Shown here: in pieces, positions 25,058 to 35,950 of the stretch
Layout of the letters: each line of letters opens with the position of its first letter
Numbering within the stretch: the stretch's first letter is position 1
DNA from: Isoetes taiwanensis
Taxonomy: Eukaryota; Streptophyta; Lycopodiopsida; Isoetales; Isoetaceae
Direction of reading: 5' to 3'
DNA: 64,000 bases
NCBI GenBank assembly: GCA_021234155.1
Contig: JAJEKV010000012.1
Location: forward strand, 9,392,448-9,456,447
Made by a program: the position numbers and the translations under genes
Notes under the pieces: model-generated
What the model was told of the DNA's origin: nothing
The model's input: only the letters and a program-made list of their open reading frames with translations
Databases searched by the model: none

Positions 25058-25503
25058 TTGGCCACATGCTGACTTAGAGAAGGTGAGAGAGAATACGAGA
25101 GAATACGAGAGGTGAGAGATAATGAGAGGTGGGTGAGAGTGGGAAAACTCAACTCTCACCTTGAGAGATGATTCGCCCCTAACAGCCGTTAGGGGCGTTT
25201 CCATTAGCCACTAACTTAACAACCCCCTAAAATTATGTCGCCTGAATTTCATGACTGAAAACTTTCCCTCATCGAAATTCCGGGGCACAATTTTCCCCTG
25301 TTTCTTGGTCTTCAACACCGCGCAATTCCTTGAATTCCCCCTAATTCTTCCATCCGCGCTATTGATTTCCGGCCTAGAGGTATTTTTTAGCCCTTTCAAT
25401 CCCTGTTAATTCATTTGAATTCGATCTTACATTGTTCTGTTTTCAAATTCTAGCCCAGCAGGTATTGTTTCTTGGTTGATTAGCTTGATTTCTATAGACT
25501 CAA

Positions 25504-26690
25504 ATGTCTAAGGCAACCAAATCTGCTCTGCCATCAAGCAGCAAACCCTTTGTGCCTCCTCGCATTGAAAAAATGGCTCCAAGGAAGACACGAAAGATGA
25601 CAGGGCAAATTTCAATGAACGTGAGCTTGAAAACAAATTCTGAGCCTATTATAATAGCTCCTCCACCAAAGGAAAGGAGATGCAAGCGAGTTCTCAGCGA
25701 AATCCAAGCACCTCCCAATACTGTGAGTGATTCTTCTCAGCCCGATAATTCAATGGCTCTTGTTGTTCAAGAAAAAGAAAATCCCAAGCAAATAGACACA
25801 AAGAATAGGAAGGCTCCAGTCCAATGGATAGATCAGGGTGTTTCCACCTTCCTGAATCTTCTAAATGAAATGAAATAAAACTGGTTACCAATGGCAGTTT
25901 GAATCTTTCTAATTCACAACGGAGAGAAATTCTTGTGAAATTGGAGCCAATTGTTGATGGATTAGTGGAAGTCAGGCAACTGAAGAACAAATGGGATAAG
26001 CTATAGACAAAATTCAAGGATGAGAAGGAGGCTTCCAGTCAAACGGGTTCAGAGCCTTCAAGCTGGCAATGGTATGACAGAATGGAAGAAGTCAAATATG
26101 GAGTGACTTCTGATAACCCCATTCCAGGGGCTAGTGATGATGGGGAATTTGGCAATGAAGCTTTTAAGGCAGCAGATTTGCACACTCACTTTTCTGACAG
26201 TTTCTATGAGACAGTTAGATCTGATGCTGCTTTTGATGACCCCTTTGAGAGTACTGAAGACATTCCCAATGTCAATGTCAACATTGACAATTCAGGTAGC
26301 CCAAGAGTGCATGAAATGCCAAACAATCGAACTCCCACAGGAAACAATACTGATTCCTCCTCCCCTAGATCTGCAGCACGCAATCAACCTGGAGTTTGTG
26401 GAAAACCAACTGGCAGAAAAAAGTCCAGATTGCAGATTGATGAAGATATTGTTGTTGGAATCTCACAAATGGCAAGCACTTTTGGAGAAACATAAGTGAA
26501 GAAACTGGATTTCATGAAGGAAGAATCTGCAAAGAAAACGGAATTGGTTAGGGAATTGGAGACAATTCGTTCTGCAAATTCTTTGAAGATTGCTGAATCT
26601 ATGGCAGCAATGACCCAGAGCATATGTCAGATGACAAAGGACACATTTCTCGAAATTGCCAAATTGGCAGCTAAAAACAAAGAATAAAGG
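25504..26690 (+). pseudogene. Harbinger-associated Myb/SANT-like ORF1 (broken)
   Basis: The start at 25,504 gives MSKATKSALPSSS followed by a basic, Pro-rich region and the start of a Myb/trihelix-like helix (QWIDQGVSTFLNLLNEMK), ending in a stop at 25,878. Reading resumes in other frames: 26,082-26,495 with acidic and Ser-rich sequence (KKSRLQIDEDIVVGISQMAS), then after one stop 26,496-26,690 with a helical C-terminus (EESAKKTELVRELETIR, ESMAAMTQSICQMTKDTF). In PIF/Harbinger elements such a protein partners the transposase and helps DNA binding and nuclear entry. At least one frameshift and one stop inactivate it. Confidence 0.6.
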
Positions 26691-26909
26691 TATGATGTTC
26701 ACTTTCATACATTCTGTTATACTTTTCTTTTTGTTTCTTTTAGAACTGTCTCGAATTGGTTAACTGTCTTATTATTCAATGATTGGTACTTCAATCTAGG
26801 CATGTAGATATTGTAGCATAAAGCATTAAATGACAGTCTTATCAATTTGCCCCATTTAAACGTCCCCTCCACCCTCAAGCGTGAACGCAATGGCACCTAA
26901 GCGTCCTCG

Positions 26910-27559
26910 TGAAGGAAAATGATCATGTAATATTATGTTGAGCCTGCTTGTGAAGTTACTAGAAAAATGATCTAATCTAAGGGTCATTGCATACTTGAGT
27001 TGAATGACAAGTATCAGAGCAATATGATCTTCATACTGCTGAAGAATGAAGAACTTAATTTCACTTAGGGTCAAGACATTCACTTGAGGTGAGATAATAT
27101 TTAAGTTAAATTGTTTCAATGGTTCGAGGTCGTAAAATTTAAGAGGTGCATGTGGGATATTGTTTTATAAGAAAACACAGCTGGGCTCGCGAACGGAAAT
27201 TTGCCTGTGGGATATTGTTGTGTAGAGAAGAAAATAGAAACACCAAGAAATCCAGCTTGCCGAGCTGATGGCACCGACTGTTCTTGCATTTAAAACGTGA
27301 ATGGAGACGATTGTAGTTATGCTAGAGCAGACAGAAGAATCGTCAAGCAAATTCGAGTGCTTGGGCTCTCGAGGTGTTGTATAAAGTAAACGGGTATAAT
27401 TGCTACAGTAAACAATTCATGTCCATATGAATAGTACATGCTATTATTCTTGTAATGGTCTAAACAAATTTATGATATTGCTCTAGGCTCAAGGTTGTCT
27501 TTAAAGATTTGTGCTAATAAGTTGAGTTGTTTGGTTTAGCAAATCTTAAAATCCCTTCA
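26910..27559 (+). repeat. Copia 5' LTR
   Basis: 650 bp, TGAAGG...CCTTCA. It carries sequence variants (for example GAAATCCAGCTTGCC) that separate it from the 3' LTR and from the LTR at 54,635. Confidence 0.96.
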
Positions 27560-27560
27560 T

Positions 27561-27572
27561 TGGTATCAGAGC
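27561..27572 (+). other. Copia primer-binding site
   Basis: TGGTATCAGAGC, two bases after the LTR end, is the initiator tRNA-Met complement. Confidence 0.93.
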
Positions 27573-27577
27573 TAACA

Positions 27578-28300
27578 ATGTCAACAAGATTTGGAGCAAA
27601 CCTGTTGACATCTATTGAAGTTTTTAAGGGAGACACAGGTTTTCAAGTTTGGAAACATGGGATTAGGCAGGTGCTGGAGTTTGAAAATTTATGGTATCTC
27701 ATTGAGGAAGGCAATGTTAACACAGGTGTAAATTCTGAGAGTTCAAGTGCTGAAGGAGCTGAAAGCTCAACTGCTGAAAAATCCACTGCAGGTGATGGAG
27801 GCAATGTGGCTACTGTTGCATCAAAAATAATTGCAGGTCCAACAGAAAAATTGAAGATAATGGAGGCTCAAGCAATTATTACAAGCAAAGTAGGAGCTGC
27901 TATCAAACTCAAGTTATCCTAAAGATATGTGGAAATATATGATGAATCAATATGAGATTAAAACGTCTTCTCAGATTGATATTTTGGAAAAGCAACTTAG
28001 GAAACTGAAGCTATATGAAAAAGATAATTTGACAGAATTTTTAGAGAAGTTTGACTCTATTATAGCTGATCTTGATGGGGCAGGAATTATTCTGAATGAA
28101 CACTATCAGATTTTGTCATTGGCTAGGTCAGTTTCTCACAACAGTCAATTGTCTACTTTGATAAGAAATGTTGCAAGATCAAAGGAACATGCTGTTCAAA
28201 TGATTAGGACTGAGTTTGAGCAAAGGGGAGTTGAGTTAGATGACGAAGAAAATTCTGCTGAAGTCTACTGGAAAATATAAAAAAAGTGGAAATGCTAATA
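27578..28300 (+). pseudogene. Copia gag
   Basis: The ATG at 27,578 starts MSTRFGANLLTSIEVFKGD, then a typical copia capsid segment (FQVWKHGIRQVLEFENLWYL). Frames change near 27,910 and again near 28,260. The middle part reads MWKYMMNQYEIKTSSQIDIL and LRKLKLYEKDNLTEFLEKFD, the UBN2-type gag core. The nucleocapsid follows in the next frame, in the pol entry. Two frameshifts separate pieces that would otherwise be one polyprotein. Confidence 0.88.
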
Positions 28301-31300
28301 AAGAGAAAGTGGGGCCATGTTATAATTGCAACCAGTTTGGTCACCTTAAGGCTGAATGCCCAAATGAAGGCAGAATGATAAGATGTTATAACTGTGATGG
28401 AAAAGGTCATGTGGCAGCAAACTGCCCTAGTCCAAAAGGAAATTTTGGGAGAGGTAGAGGAAGAGGAAAAGGTTCTAACTATAAGGGTGGATTTGGAAGA
28501 GGAAAAATAATTCAAAGGGGGAATCCAACCATGAATATTATTCAGGAATCAAAATCAGTTGAAGAGGAGGAGATTGAAGAAACAACTGAGGTAAATAATA
28601 ATTGCATTATGTCTGTTTCAAGTGATTTGAAAAAGAGAAATAACAAATTCTTGGTAATAGATTCAGGAGCTGAAAAAACCGTGACATGTGATTCAAATTT
28701 GCTCAAGAAGTGCAAGAAAAAAGGAGCTGGTCATGTACAACTAGGAGATGGAAGTTTGCAAGAGATAGAAGACTCTGGTGTTTTAGAATTGTTTGATCTA
28801 AATGGAAAAGCTGTAGAACTCAAGGATGTCTTTTGCGTACCTGGATTAGTCAGGAATTTAATTTCTGTATGTCAGTTAGTTGACCTCGGTTATAAGGTCA
28901 ATTTTGAGAAACTTGAATGTAAAATCCTTTTGGGAAATGAAGTTAAGTTTATTGGCAAACGAGTTGGAAACTTATTTGGTTTTGATCTTGAGCAAATGCC
29001 TAATTTGAACATTGTAGAATATCCATCTTTGAAAGTTTGGCATAACAGAATGTGTCATACAAATACGACAAATGTTGAGATGATGGCCAAAAAGAATTGG
29101 ATCAAAGCAAAGGAGGAAAAATCTGGAAACAAATTGTGTGCAGGATGTATGTTGGGAAAACAAACAAGGCAGTACTTTAAGAAATCTACCAAGAGAGCAA
29201 AAGGAATCTTGGACCTTGTGCATACTGACTTGTGTGGTCCAATAAATGTAACAAGCATGACTGGGCACAGATATTTCATGACATTTATAGATGACTTTAG
29301 CAGAAAAACAAAATGCTATTGTTTGAAAACTAAAGATCAAGCTTTTAATGCCTTGAAACTATTTATTGCTGAAGTACAACTTGAAACAGGAAGAAAAATA
29401 AAATGCTTGAGATCTGATCGAGGTGGTGAGTATATGTCAAAAGAATTCAAGGATTTTTGTGGAAAACTTGGAATCAAGAGGCAGCTGACCTGCAGGTCCT
29501 CTCCACAGCAAAATGGAGTAGCAAAGAGGAAGAATAGGACATTGCTAAATGCTGTCAGGTCCATGTTGAAATATTCAGGTCTGCCAAACTATATTTGGGA
29601 TGAAGCAGTCAAAACTGCAGTATATGTTCAAAACTTGCTGCCAACTAAAAGTACTAATGGAGCTACTCCAGATATGCTATGGTCAGGTAAGTTGCCTTGC
29701 TTTGATAATTTAAGAGCTTATGGATATCTTGCATTTGCACATGTACCAGAAGAACTAAGAAAAAAATTAGATAACCGAGCATATATCACATATTTGGTAG
29801 GCTATGATGAAAACTCCAAAGCCTATAGGCTCTTTGATCCTGCAAAAAGGAAAGTTATTATCAGTAGGGATGTAGTATTTGATGAGACACAATTCTATAA
29901 TTTGATTCCAAAGGTAAATGATTCAGACAAATGTGAATTTGTTAAAACTGAACCTCTGGAAGAAAGAGCAGAAGTTAAGACTGAAATCCTAGAAGAGAAC
30001 CCAAAGGATGAAATGGTGAAAGCAGTGGAATATTCTAGTGATGACTCAGATTATGAAAGTGAAGCAGAAAATATAAATGAAGAGGTCATTCATAGAGAAG
30101 AAGTCATGGATGAACAAATAGATACAAATGTTCCAGATAAACCAAAAAGAAAACCAAGGAGAACTGAGGCTCAAATGTTGGAAGATGAAAATAAAAGGTT
30201 AATGGAATATCATGGCAGAAATAAAGAAGGAAGAAGCAAAAGGTTTCAGCCTCATGTAGGTGAACTCCATAGTGTATTTGATGTTTTAAGCTTGGAGAGT
30301 GCTGAATTACCAAAAAACTATTTTGAGGCAGTAAATGGAAGATATGCAAAGCAATGGTTGGCAGCTATGAGAAGAAATGAAAGCTTTCCGAAGAACAAAC
30401 ACATATGAGATAGTTGATAGACCTGCAGGTAAAAATATCATTGGAAACAAATGGGTATTTAGAATTAAACCTGGAATTGAAGGAAAGCCAGACAAATTTA
30501 AGGCCAGACTTGTAGCTCAAGGCTTTACTCAAAAAAGGGGACGAGATTATGATGAAACCTTTTCACCTTTGGTTAAGATAAACAATTTGAGAATGTCGCT
30601 TGCAATTGCAAATGTTTGGAAGTTGAAAAGAGCAGTTTATGGCTTAAAGCAATCACCAAGGGAATGGTATAATTGCATGAATAACTATTTGCAAAAACAA
30701 GGATTTGAGAAGTTAAATTTTGATGGGAATTTATACAGATTTGGAGATCAGCAAAATTGGTGCATTATTGGTCTTTATGTTGATGATAACAGGAAAAAGG
30801 ATTCTGGATCAGTGCAAACACATTTTGAATAAGAGATTTCAAATGACAGATCTTGGGGAATTAAAAAGGTTCTTGGGTATAGAAGTTTATAGAAATAGAG
30901 AAAAAAAAGACCTTGTTGTTAAATCAAAGAATACATGTTGAAAATATGCTTGAGAGATTTGGCATGAAGAATTGTAATGCTGCAAATTCTCCTATTGCTC
31001 CTGGGCATAAAATCTCAAAGCTTATGTGTCCACAAAATGCAAAAGAAAGAGAACAGATGGAGAACATTCCCTATAGATCCCTGATTGGATGTTTACTGTA
31101 CGTTGCTAACTGTACCAGACCAGACATCCTTTTGCTGTAAACATTCTTAGCAGGTATAATAATAATCCAGGTAAGGGCCATTGGGTTGCTGCAAAAAGGA
31201 TCTTGAGGTAAAAGAATGGTAATGTTACAAAGCAAGTGAGGAGGAAGGAGAACTGCTCCAAAGAGACAGCGATACCTCGACACTCCACAACAAACTCACA

Positions 31301-31620
31301 GAAAAACTGCAACTCTACTGCTGTACCATGGAACTTGGAGTTTGCTATAATTCAAATGATTTAAATCTGAAAGCTTATTGTGGCAGGGGATCTTGACAAC
31401 AGAAGATCAACTTCAGGTTACATAATTTTGTTAGGAGGAGCCCCTGTGGCATGGAAATGTAAAAAACAAAATAGTGTTGCATTATCAACTGCTGAGGCAG
31501 AATATAATTCAGCAACTTTGGTTGCAAAGGAAATTATTTGGGAAAGGAGGTTATTAAATGAGTTGCATGTGCTTCAAAACAAACCTACAGTGGTATTTTG
31601 TGACAGCACCAGCTAAAAAT
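28240..31620 (+). pseudogene. Copia pol: nucleocapsid, protease, integrase, RT, RNase H
   Basis: A 722-codon frame (28,240-30,408) holds two CCHC knuckles (CYNCNQFGHLKAEC and CYNCDGKGHVAANC), the protease site VIDSGAEKTVTCDS, the pre-integrase HNRMCHTNT and CAGCMLGKQ, and the integrase core (VHTDLCGP, LRSDRGGEYMS, SPQQNGVAKRKNRT). The C-terminal linker is acidic. RT continues in other frames: NKWVFRIKPGIEGKPDKFKA, RLVAQGFTQKRGRDYDETFS, then a jump from LAIANVWKLK to RAVYGLKQSPREW that drops about 50 residues including the first catalytic Asp region. LYVDD survives at about 30,775. RNase H remains at 31,380-31,616 (RRSTSGYIILLGGAPVAWKC, STAEAEY). Confidence 0.95.
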
Positions 31621-31828
31621 CCTGTATTACAAGAAAGATCTAAACATATTGATCTGAAAATTCATTTTATTAGGGATGTGGTAAGCAAAGGACTTATACA
31701 TCTGACTACATAAGCACTGAAGACCAAGTAGCTGATATGATGACAAAAGCTCTGCCAATATACAGGTTTCTGGAACTAAGGAGCATGATCCAATACGGTG
31801 ATACAGAAATATTACATGAAGGGGGAAA

Positions 31829-32478
31829 TGAAGGAAAATGATCATGTAATATTATGTTGAGCCTGCTTGTGAAGTTACTAGAAAAATGATCTAATCTAAG
31901 GGTCATTGCATACTTGAGTTGAATGACAAGTATCAGAGCAATATGATCTTCATACTGCTGAAGAATGAAGAACTTAATTTCACTTAGGGTCAAGACATTC
32001 ACTTGAGGTGAGATAATATTTAAGTTAAATTGTTTCAATGGTTCGAGGTCGTAAAATTTAAGAGGTGCATGTGGGATATTGTTTTATAAGAAAACACAGC
32101 TGGGCTCGCGAACGGAAATTTGCCTATGGGATATTGTTGTGTAGAGAAGAAAATAGAAACACCAGGAAATCTGGTTTGCCGAGCTGATGGCACCGACTGT
32201 TCTTGCATTTAAAGCGTGAATGGAGATGATTGTAGTTATGCTGGAGCAGACAGAAGAATCGTCAAGCAAATTCGAGTGCTTGGGCTCTCGAGGGGTTGTA
32301 TAAAGTAAACGGGTATAATTGCTACAGTAAACAATTCATATCCATATGAATAGTGCATGCTATGATTCTTGTAATGGTCTAAACAAATTTATGATATTGC
32401 TCTAGGCTCAAGGTTGTCTTTAAAGATTTGTGCTAATAAGTTGAGTTGTTCGGTTTAGCAAATCTTAAAATCCCTTCA
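31829..32478 (+). repeat. Copia 3' LTR
   Basis: 650 bp with the same ends as the 5' LTR. Its private variants (GGAAATCTGGTTTGCC, GAGATGATTG, ATGCTGGAGC) recur in the LTR at 54,635-55,287, so that copy derives from this LTR. Confidence 0.96.
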
Positions 32479-32895
32479 CCTCGTTCATCTTTGAGCCCTC
32501 TGACCTCATCCTCTTCCTCTTCTTCTTTGGAAGAATACTCCAGAGAGGAGTATTCTTCCCCTATGGATTCATCTGAAGTCTCCCACGAGACTTCAGATTC
32601 GGAGAACTACTACTCCGATCATGATTCATGGCCAGAAACTTCTTTGGAAGAAGTTGGAGAGGAGTCTTCAGCCTCAATTTTTTCGGCCCCTTCTCCTCCT
32701 CGTTCCCCCTTTGCAGATCAAGTCCAAGATTTTTTTTCGGCCCCTCCTCCTCCTACCCCTCAAGCAGATGAGGTTCAAGATTCTTCACCAACAATCATAG
32801 CCGAAGTTGATGAAGTAGAAGTTATTTCTCACAAGGTCATCCACTGCTCCCTATCACACGTGAAAGCGGTCATGAATTTTTGGCTATGGGAGTGA

Positions 32896-33014
32896 TCATC
32901 GGTTTAGGTCCCGCTTTGGGCGGCGGCCCCCTTGAAACAAAAGGCCCATGTGGAGTGTGTCTAGACTGTGACCGAGTACTGCGAGCTTTGTGCATGAAGG
33001 AAAGAAGATCCTCC

Positions 33015-33048
<34 letters not shown>

Positions 33049-33554
33049 TTTCTGATATGTTCTTTTGTAAAGCAAAAAATATTTGCAATGAAAAGCCTCT
33101 TGGCAACCCCTTCAGCTTATATCGGACAGACCCCTTCAGCTTTGAATCATGTATAGTGTTTTGATGATCAACAATGAATAAAATATCGTTTTATCTTCAC
33201 TTTCTATGTTTTATCTATGTTTTGTCTTCATTTTCTGATTGTGTCTGTTGCTGCAGATCATAGAGCGTTGAGGACTATGTATCAAGTTTAATCTATTTTT
33301 TTTAGGGTCTAAAAAGACAGGCCAATAAATGTGGCCAAAAATTTGTATGTTACATTTGTATGCACAAAAACTCAGTTGTACTGTAGTTTTATTTTGAATA
33401 GAATCTCTATTTCAACATTCAGTTATTCTAGCAGAATAGTGATGTTTGTATTGATGACTTATTACAGGTCCAGATAAGATGAAATCAATAATATTCGAGA
33501 ACAAGAAAGAAAGAACAAATTATTATAGATGTTTGCTAACAGAATCATCAAATA
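32896..33554 (+). other. Region after the MAPKRPR ORF
   Basis: A T-run (about 33,020-33,048) and AT-rich sequence follow the ORF, with AATAAA-containing AATGAATAAAATATCG near 33,172 as a possible polyadenylation region. The copy at 55,640-56,380 is similar. No gene is recognised. Confidence 0.35.
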
Positions 33555-34153
33555 TTACAGCAACACATGCCCATCCAAGTTCTCAAACAACACATGCCTC
33601 ATCTGATCTCCTTGTTTCTTTAGACTTCTGTTCATAGCTTCAGTCTCATAGTAATAAACTAGATCAGGCTCTTCTTCGAGAGGCAGCATGTCCCATCCCA
33701 TGTCTTCCATAATACAGAAGTTCCAAAGCACACAAGCAGCATGTATAATCTTGGAGGCATTGCCAACATGCACAGGCGGATGTTTTAGAATTCTGAATTT
33801 CTCCTTCACAATCCCGAACCCATTTTCCACACAAACTCTACCCCTGCAAATCCTTTTATTAAACTTGCCATAAGGTCCATGATTCTGTGAAAAAACTTTC
33901 AAAAGGAAGGGTCCGGCAAAGATAGGCGTAATCACCAAGCAAAAGTGGAGGAATGTTAACCTTGGATTTGGTCTTGATGGGTTGACCTTTCTTCACTTTT
34001 CGCCCACTCAAGGTTACAACCGGTTCTTTGAAGATTAGTTTGGATGCAATTTTCTTGTATATGGAACTCTTCTTGAATTGATTTGAGTCATGGACTGATC
34101 CAGCTTCTTGTAACACGTACATTTATAAACAACTGCTTTGTGTGTGACAATAC

Positions 34154-34674
34154 CTGCGCAAGACATGAGTGCCTTTTGTGTCGATCAGAATCGCATCGAT
34201 CCGGACACATCGGATCGCCATTCTAGAATGGGATGAGCATGCATGTCTTGCATGCATGCGGTGGCGGCGCATGCCCGCTTTGGTTGGGAGTTTGCTATTT
34301 CAGTGGCGTTTACGCATCCACGTCTCATCGGCTTCCTCTTCTCTCTCGCCAGTACCTTATTCTCTTTGAACCCTCCCTCCCCCTTCTTTGTTTATTGTAT
34401 TGTGCACAATTTTCTGTTTATCATGTTTTTCCACCCGCTGGGTGATGCTATTCTCTGGTATGTTTGTGTTGTCTCGTTTGTTGCGTTGGTGATGTGCAGG
34501 TACAGGTTGGCGAGCGGCATCTGTTTCGATTTCTCCATGCGGGGGTTTTTGGGAGCGATTTCTATGCCTTACGTTTGTCTAAGCCCCTTGCCGAAGGCTT
34601 ATCACTAGGGTTTTTCCTCGAAAACCCGAAAGGGCGGGGTTTTTTAATCCCGGTGATAAGCTTTCGGCAGGTAC
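34154..34674 (-). other. Non-coding segment inside the transposase: intron or insertion
   Basis: On the minus strand the segment begins GTACCTGCC and ends TTGCGCAG, so it could be an intron, but the flanking frames do not join cleanly. It includes a perfect palindrome GCATGCATG-TCTTG-CATGCATGC near 34,236-34,258 and the branched hairpin module. The plus strand also has a weak open frame. Both duplicate copies contain it. Confidence 0.5.
34586..34671 (+). other. Branched hairpin module, copy 3
   Basis: The outer stem of about 19 bp is CCTTGCCGAAGGCTTATCAC with GTGATAAGCTTTCGGCAGG (one bulge, one mismatch). The core shares GGTTTTTCC, CGAAAACCC, GGGCGGGG and TTTTTTAATCC with the LINE-B 3' modules. 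Inside, AAAACCC can pair with GGGGTTTT or with the upstream GGGTTTT. No other LINE-B sequence flanks it. Confidence 0.65.
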
Positions 34675-35910
34675 ATCAGCCACTCATCTATTAGCATTGT
34701 ATTTTTTGGGGTCCAAGTGATATAATTGGATTTTCCCTTTATTTTTCGTGGGTAGTTCGCATGTGGGCGGCTACCCACTGTCCACCATTGTAGAAAATCT
34801 GCTGAGATGAATGAGAAGCCGGCGGTTTGTTGGTTTCTTGCGAGTCCCATTCTAGAATAGTCATCACCTTTTTCACTCTTTCTGGGTTTCCTCCATAAAA
34901 AGATATGGGACCCATCAACAACACCATACACATTTGGCAGTCCTGTTGCATCATGAAATTCTTTTATACATTGATTTAATCTTGCTCCAGAAGGCATGGC
35001 TACAAACCTTTTGTAAAGCATTGTCTTCGAGGCCAACACTAGTGTAATTTTTTTAGTATATTTCTGCACTGTAGCTTTTCCAACATAGAATCTCTGACCC
35101 ACATGCAAAGGCATGTCACCATGTGCCAGAAAGTAAAAGAACCATGGCAACAGCCTTCCTGGGATCAACAGGGGGCCTAACCTTAACCCCTGGTCTAATC
35201 AAATAGGGGACAACAAGCCCGACTAGTCTCTCAAAGTCGCCCTCTTCATTCTCAGAAAAATTGATCCACATATCATCTTCAAAAGAAGCTATACAATTCC
35301 ATGCGTGGTTATCTATATTATCCCATTGTGTTCTTTGTCTTGGAGCAATCCAAAATCTTCTAGGTGGCCTTCTAACCCTAAGATGATCCAGCTAACATCA
35401 AAGATGAGGCAAAGACGTAAGAACGACAGTTATTTTCTTGCAAGTCATCGTCATCGAATAGATTCATTGGGTCTTCAAGCTCGTTTAGCTCAAGAAGCTG
35501 CAAACAGAACCTTTGGAATGCGAATCCGATTGTAAGAGCATGCAACAGCATGGCAATCATTCCGAGAATCACTGGATCCATGATAGAACGGCCGGGAAAT
35601 GGAACCCTATGCAAAGAACACAAAGAAACGAAATATCCCACAAAGCTTACCTACCAAAGCCAGAATGGGGAAGAAATATCCCATATTTTGGAGGCCGATT
35701 CAAAATTGAGGGGAATTATCCCACAAAAACTTGACCTCTACCTAATGATTCGATGAGTAGTTCTCCCACGGAAAACCAAAAATTGAGGCCTAACTGACAA
35801 GTTAGACCTCGAGAGACAAATTCTCTCCTCTCCTCCCAAAAATAATGCATACCCCGAGAGGAGTCGATAGGACGAGAGAGACGGGTATTTTGGCAAGCAT
35901 GTGGCCAACC

Positions 35911-35950
<40 letters not shown>

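Larger units (their letters stand above)
26910..32478 (+). mobile_element. Complete Ty1/copia retrotransposon, 5,569 bp
   Basis: Two 650-bp LTRs (26,910-27,559 and 31,829-32,478) start TGAAGG and end CCTTCA. The 5-bp target duplication CCTCG is present at 26,905-26,909 and 32,479-32,483. The primer-binding site follows the 5' LTR, and a G-rich polypurine tract (GAAGGGGGAAA, about 31,818-31,828) precedes the 3' LTR. Gene order is gag, protease, integrase, reverse transcriptase, RNase H, as in copia elements. The two LTRs differ at about a dozen positions by eye, around 2 percent. Frameshifts and an RT deletion make it non-autonomous. Confidence 0.96.
26890..32895 (+). pseudogene. Ser-rich MAPKRPR ORF interrupted by the copia element
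   Basis: The first 20 bases of the ORF (26,890-26,909: ATG GCA CCT AAG CGT CCT CG) are cut off by the copia element. The frame resumes at 32,479 after the duplicated CCTCG and stays open to 32,895. The product starts MAPKRPR, a basic possible nuclear signal, then continues Ser/Glu/Pro-rich (SSSSSSSLEEYSREEYSS, SAPSPPRSPFADQVQD, PPPPTPQADEVQD) with a hydrophobic end. No domain is recognised. A second copy at 55,288-55,990 keeps a longer C-terminal frame (HVECVYIQHAGKWALHEVKI), so the original protein was probably longer. It lies between the two Harbinger genes. Whether it belongs to that element or is a trapped host gene is unknown. Confidence 0.6.
33555..35645 (-). pseudogene. PIF/Harbinger DDE transposase, left copy
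   Basis: On the minus strand the N-terminal part (35,641-35,400) has ALTIGFAFQRFCLQLLELNE and an acidic stretch. The 35,168-34,680 frame has MIPGRLLPWFFYFLAHGDMP, a helix-turn-helix-like region, and the first catalytic motif GVVDGSHIFLWRKPRKSEK. The second motif, GSVHDSNQF with LLGDYAYL, lies at about 34,100-33,930. The third, RGRVCVENGFGIVKEKFRIL, is at about 33,850-33,790. The C-terminus KIIHAACVLWNFCIMED is characteristic. This is the Asp-Asp-Glu nuclease of DDE_Tnp_4 type. A 521-base non-coding stretch and frameshifts interrupt it. A second copy is at 56,386-58,396. Confidence 0.9.
25058..35908. mobile_element. Probable PIF/Harbinger composite with nested copia element
   Basis: The interval contains a Myb-like ORF (25,504-26,690, +) and a DDE transposase (35,645-33,555, -), the two genes expected in plant PIF/Harbinger elements. 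A 13-bp inverted repeat, TTGGCCACATGCT at 25,058-25,070 and its complement at 35,896-35,908, may be the remaining terminal repeats. Each lies next to a GA microsatellite. Inside are the Ser-rich MAPKRPR ORF and a copia element. Without nested insertions the element would be about 5 kb. Gene content is strong evidence and the exact ends are tentative. Confidence 0.5.

Noticed and set aside
34586-34671. Hammerhead ribozyme or retrozyme in the hairpin module
   Set aside because: The conserved CTGATGA and GAAAC core boxes are absent.
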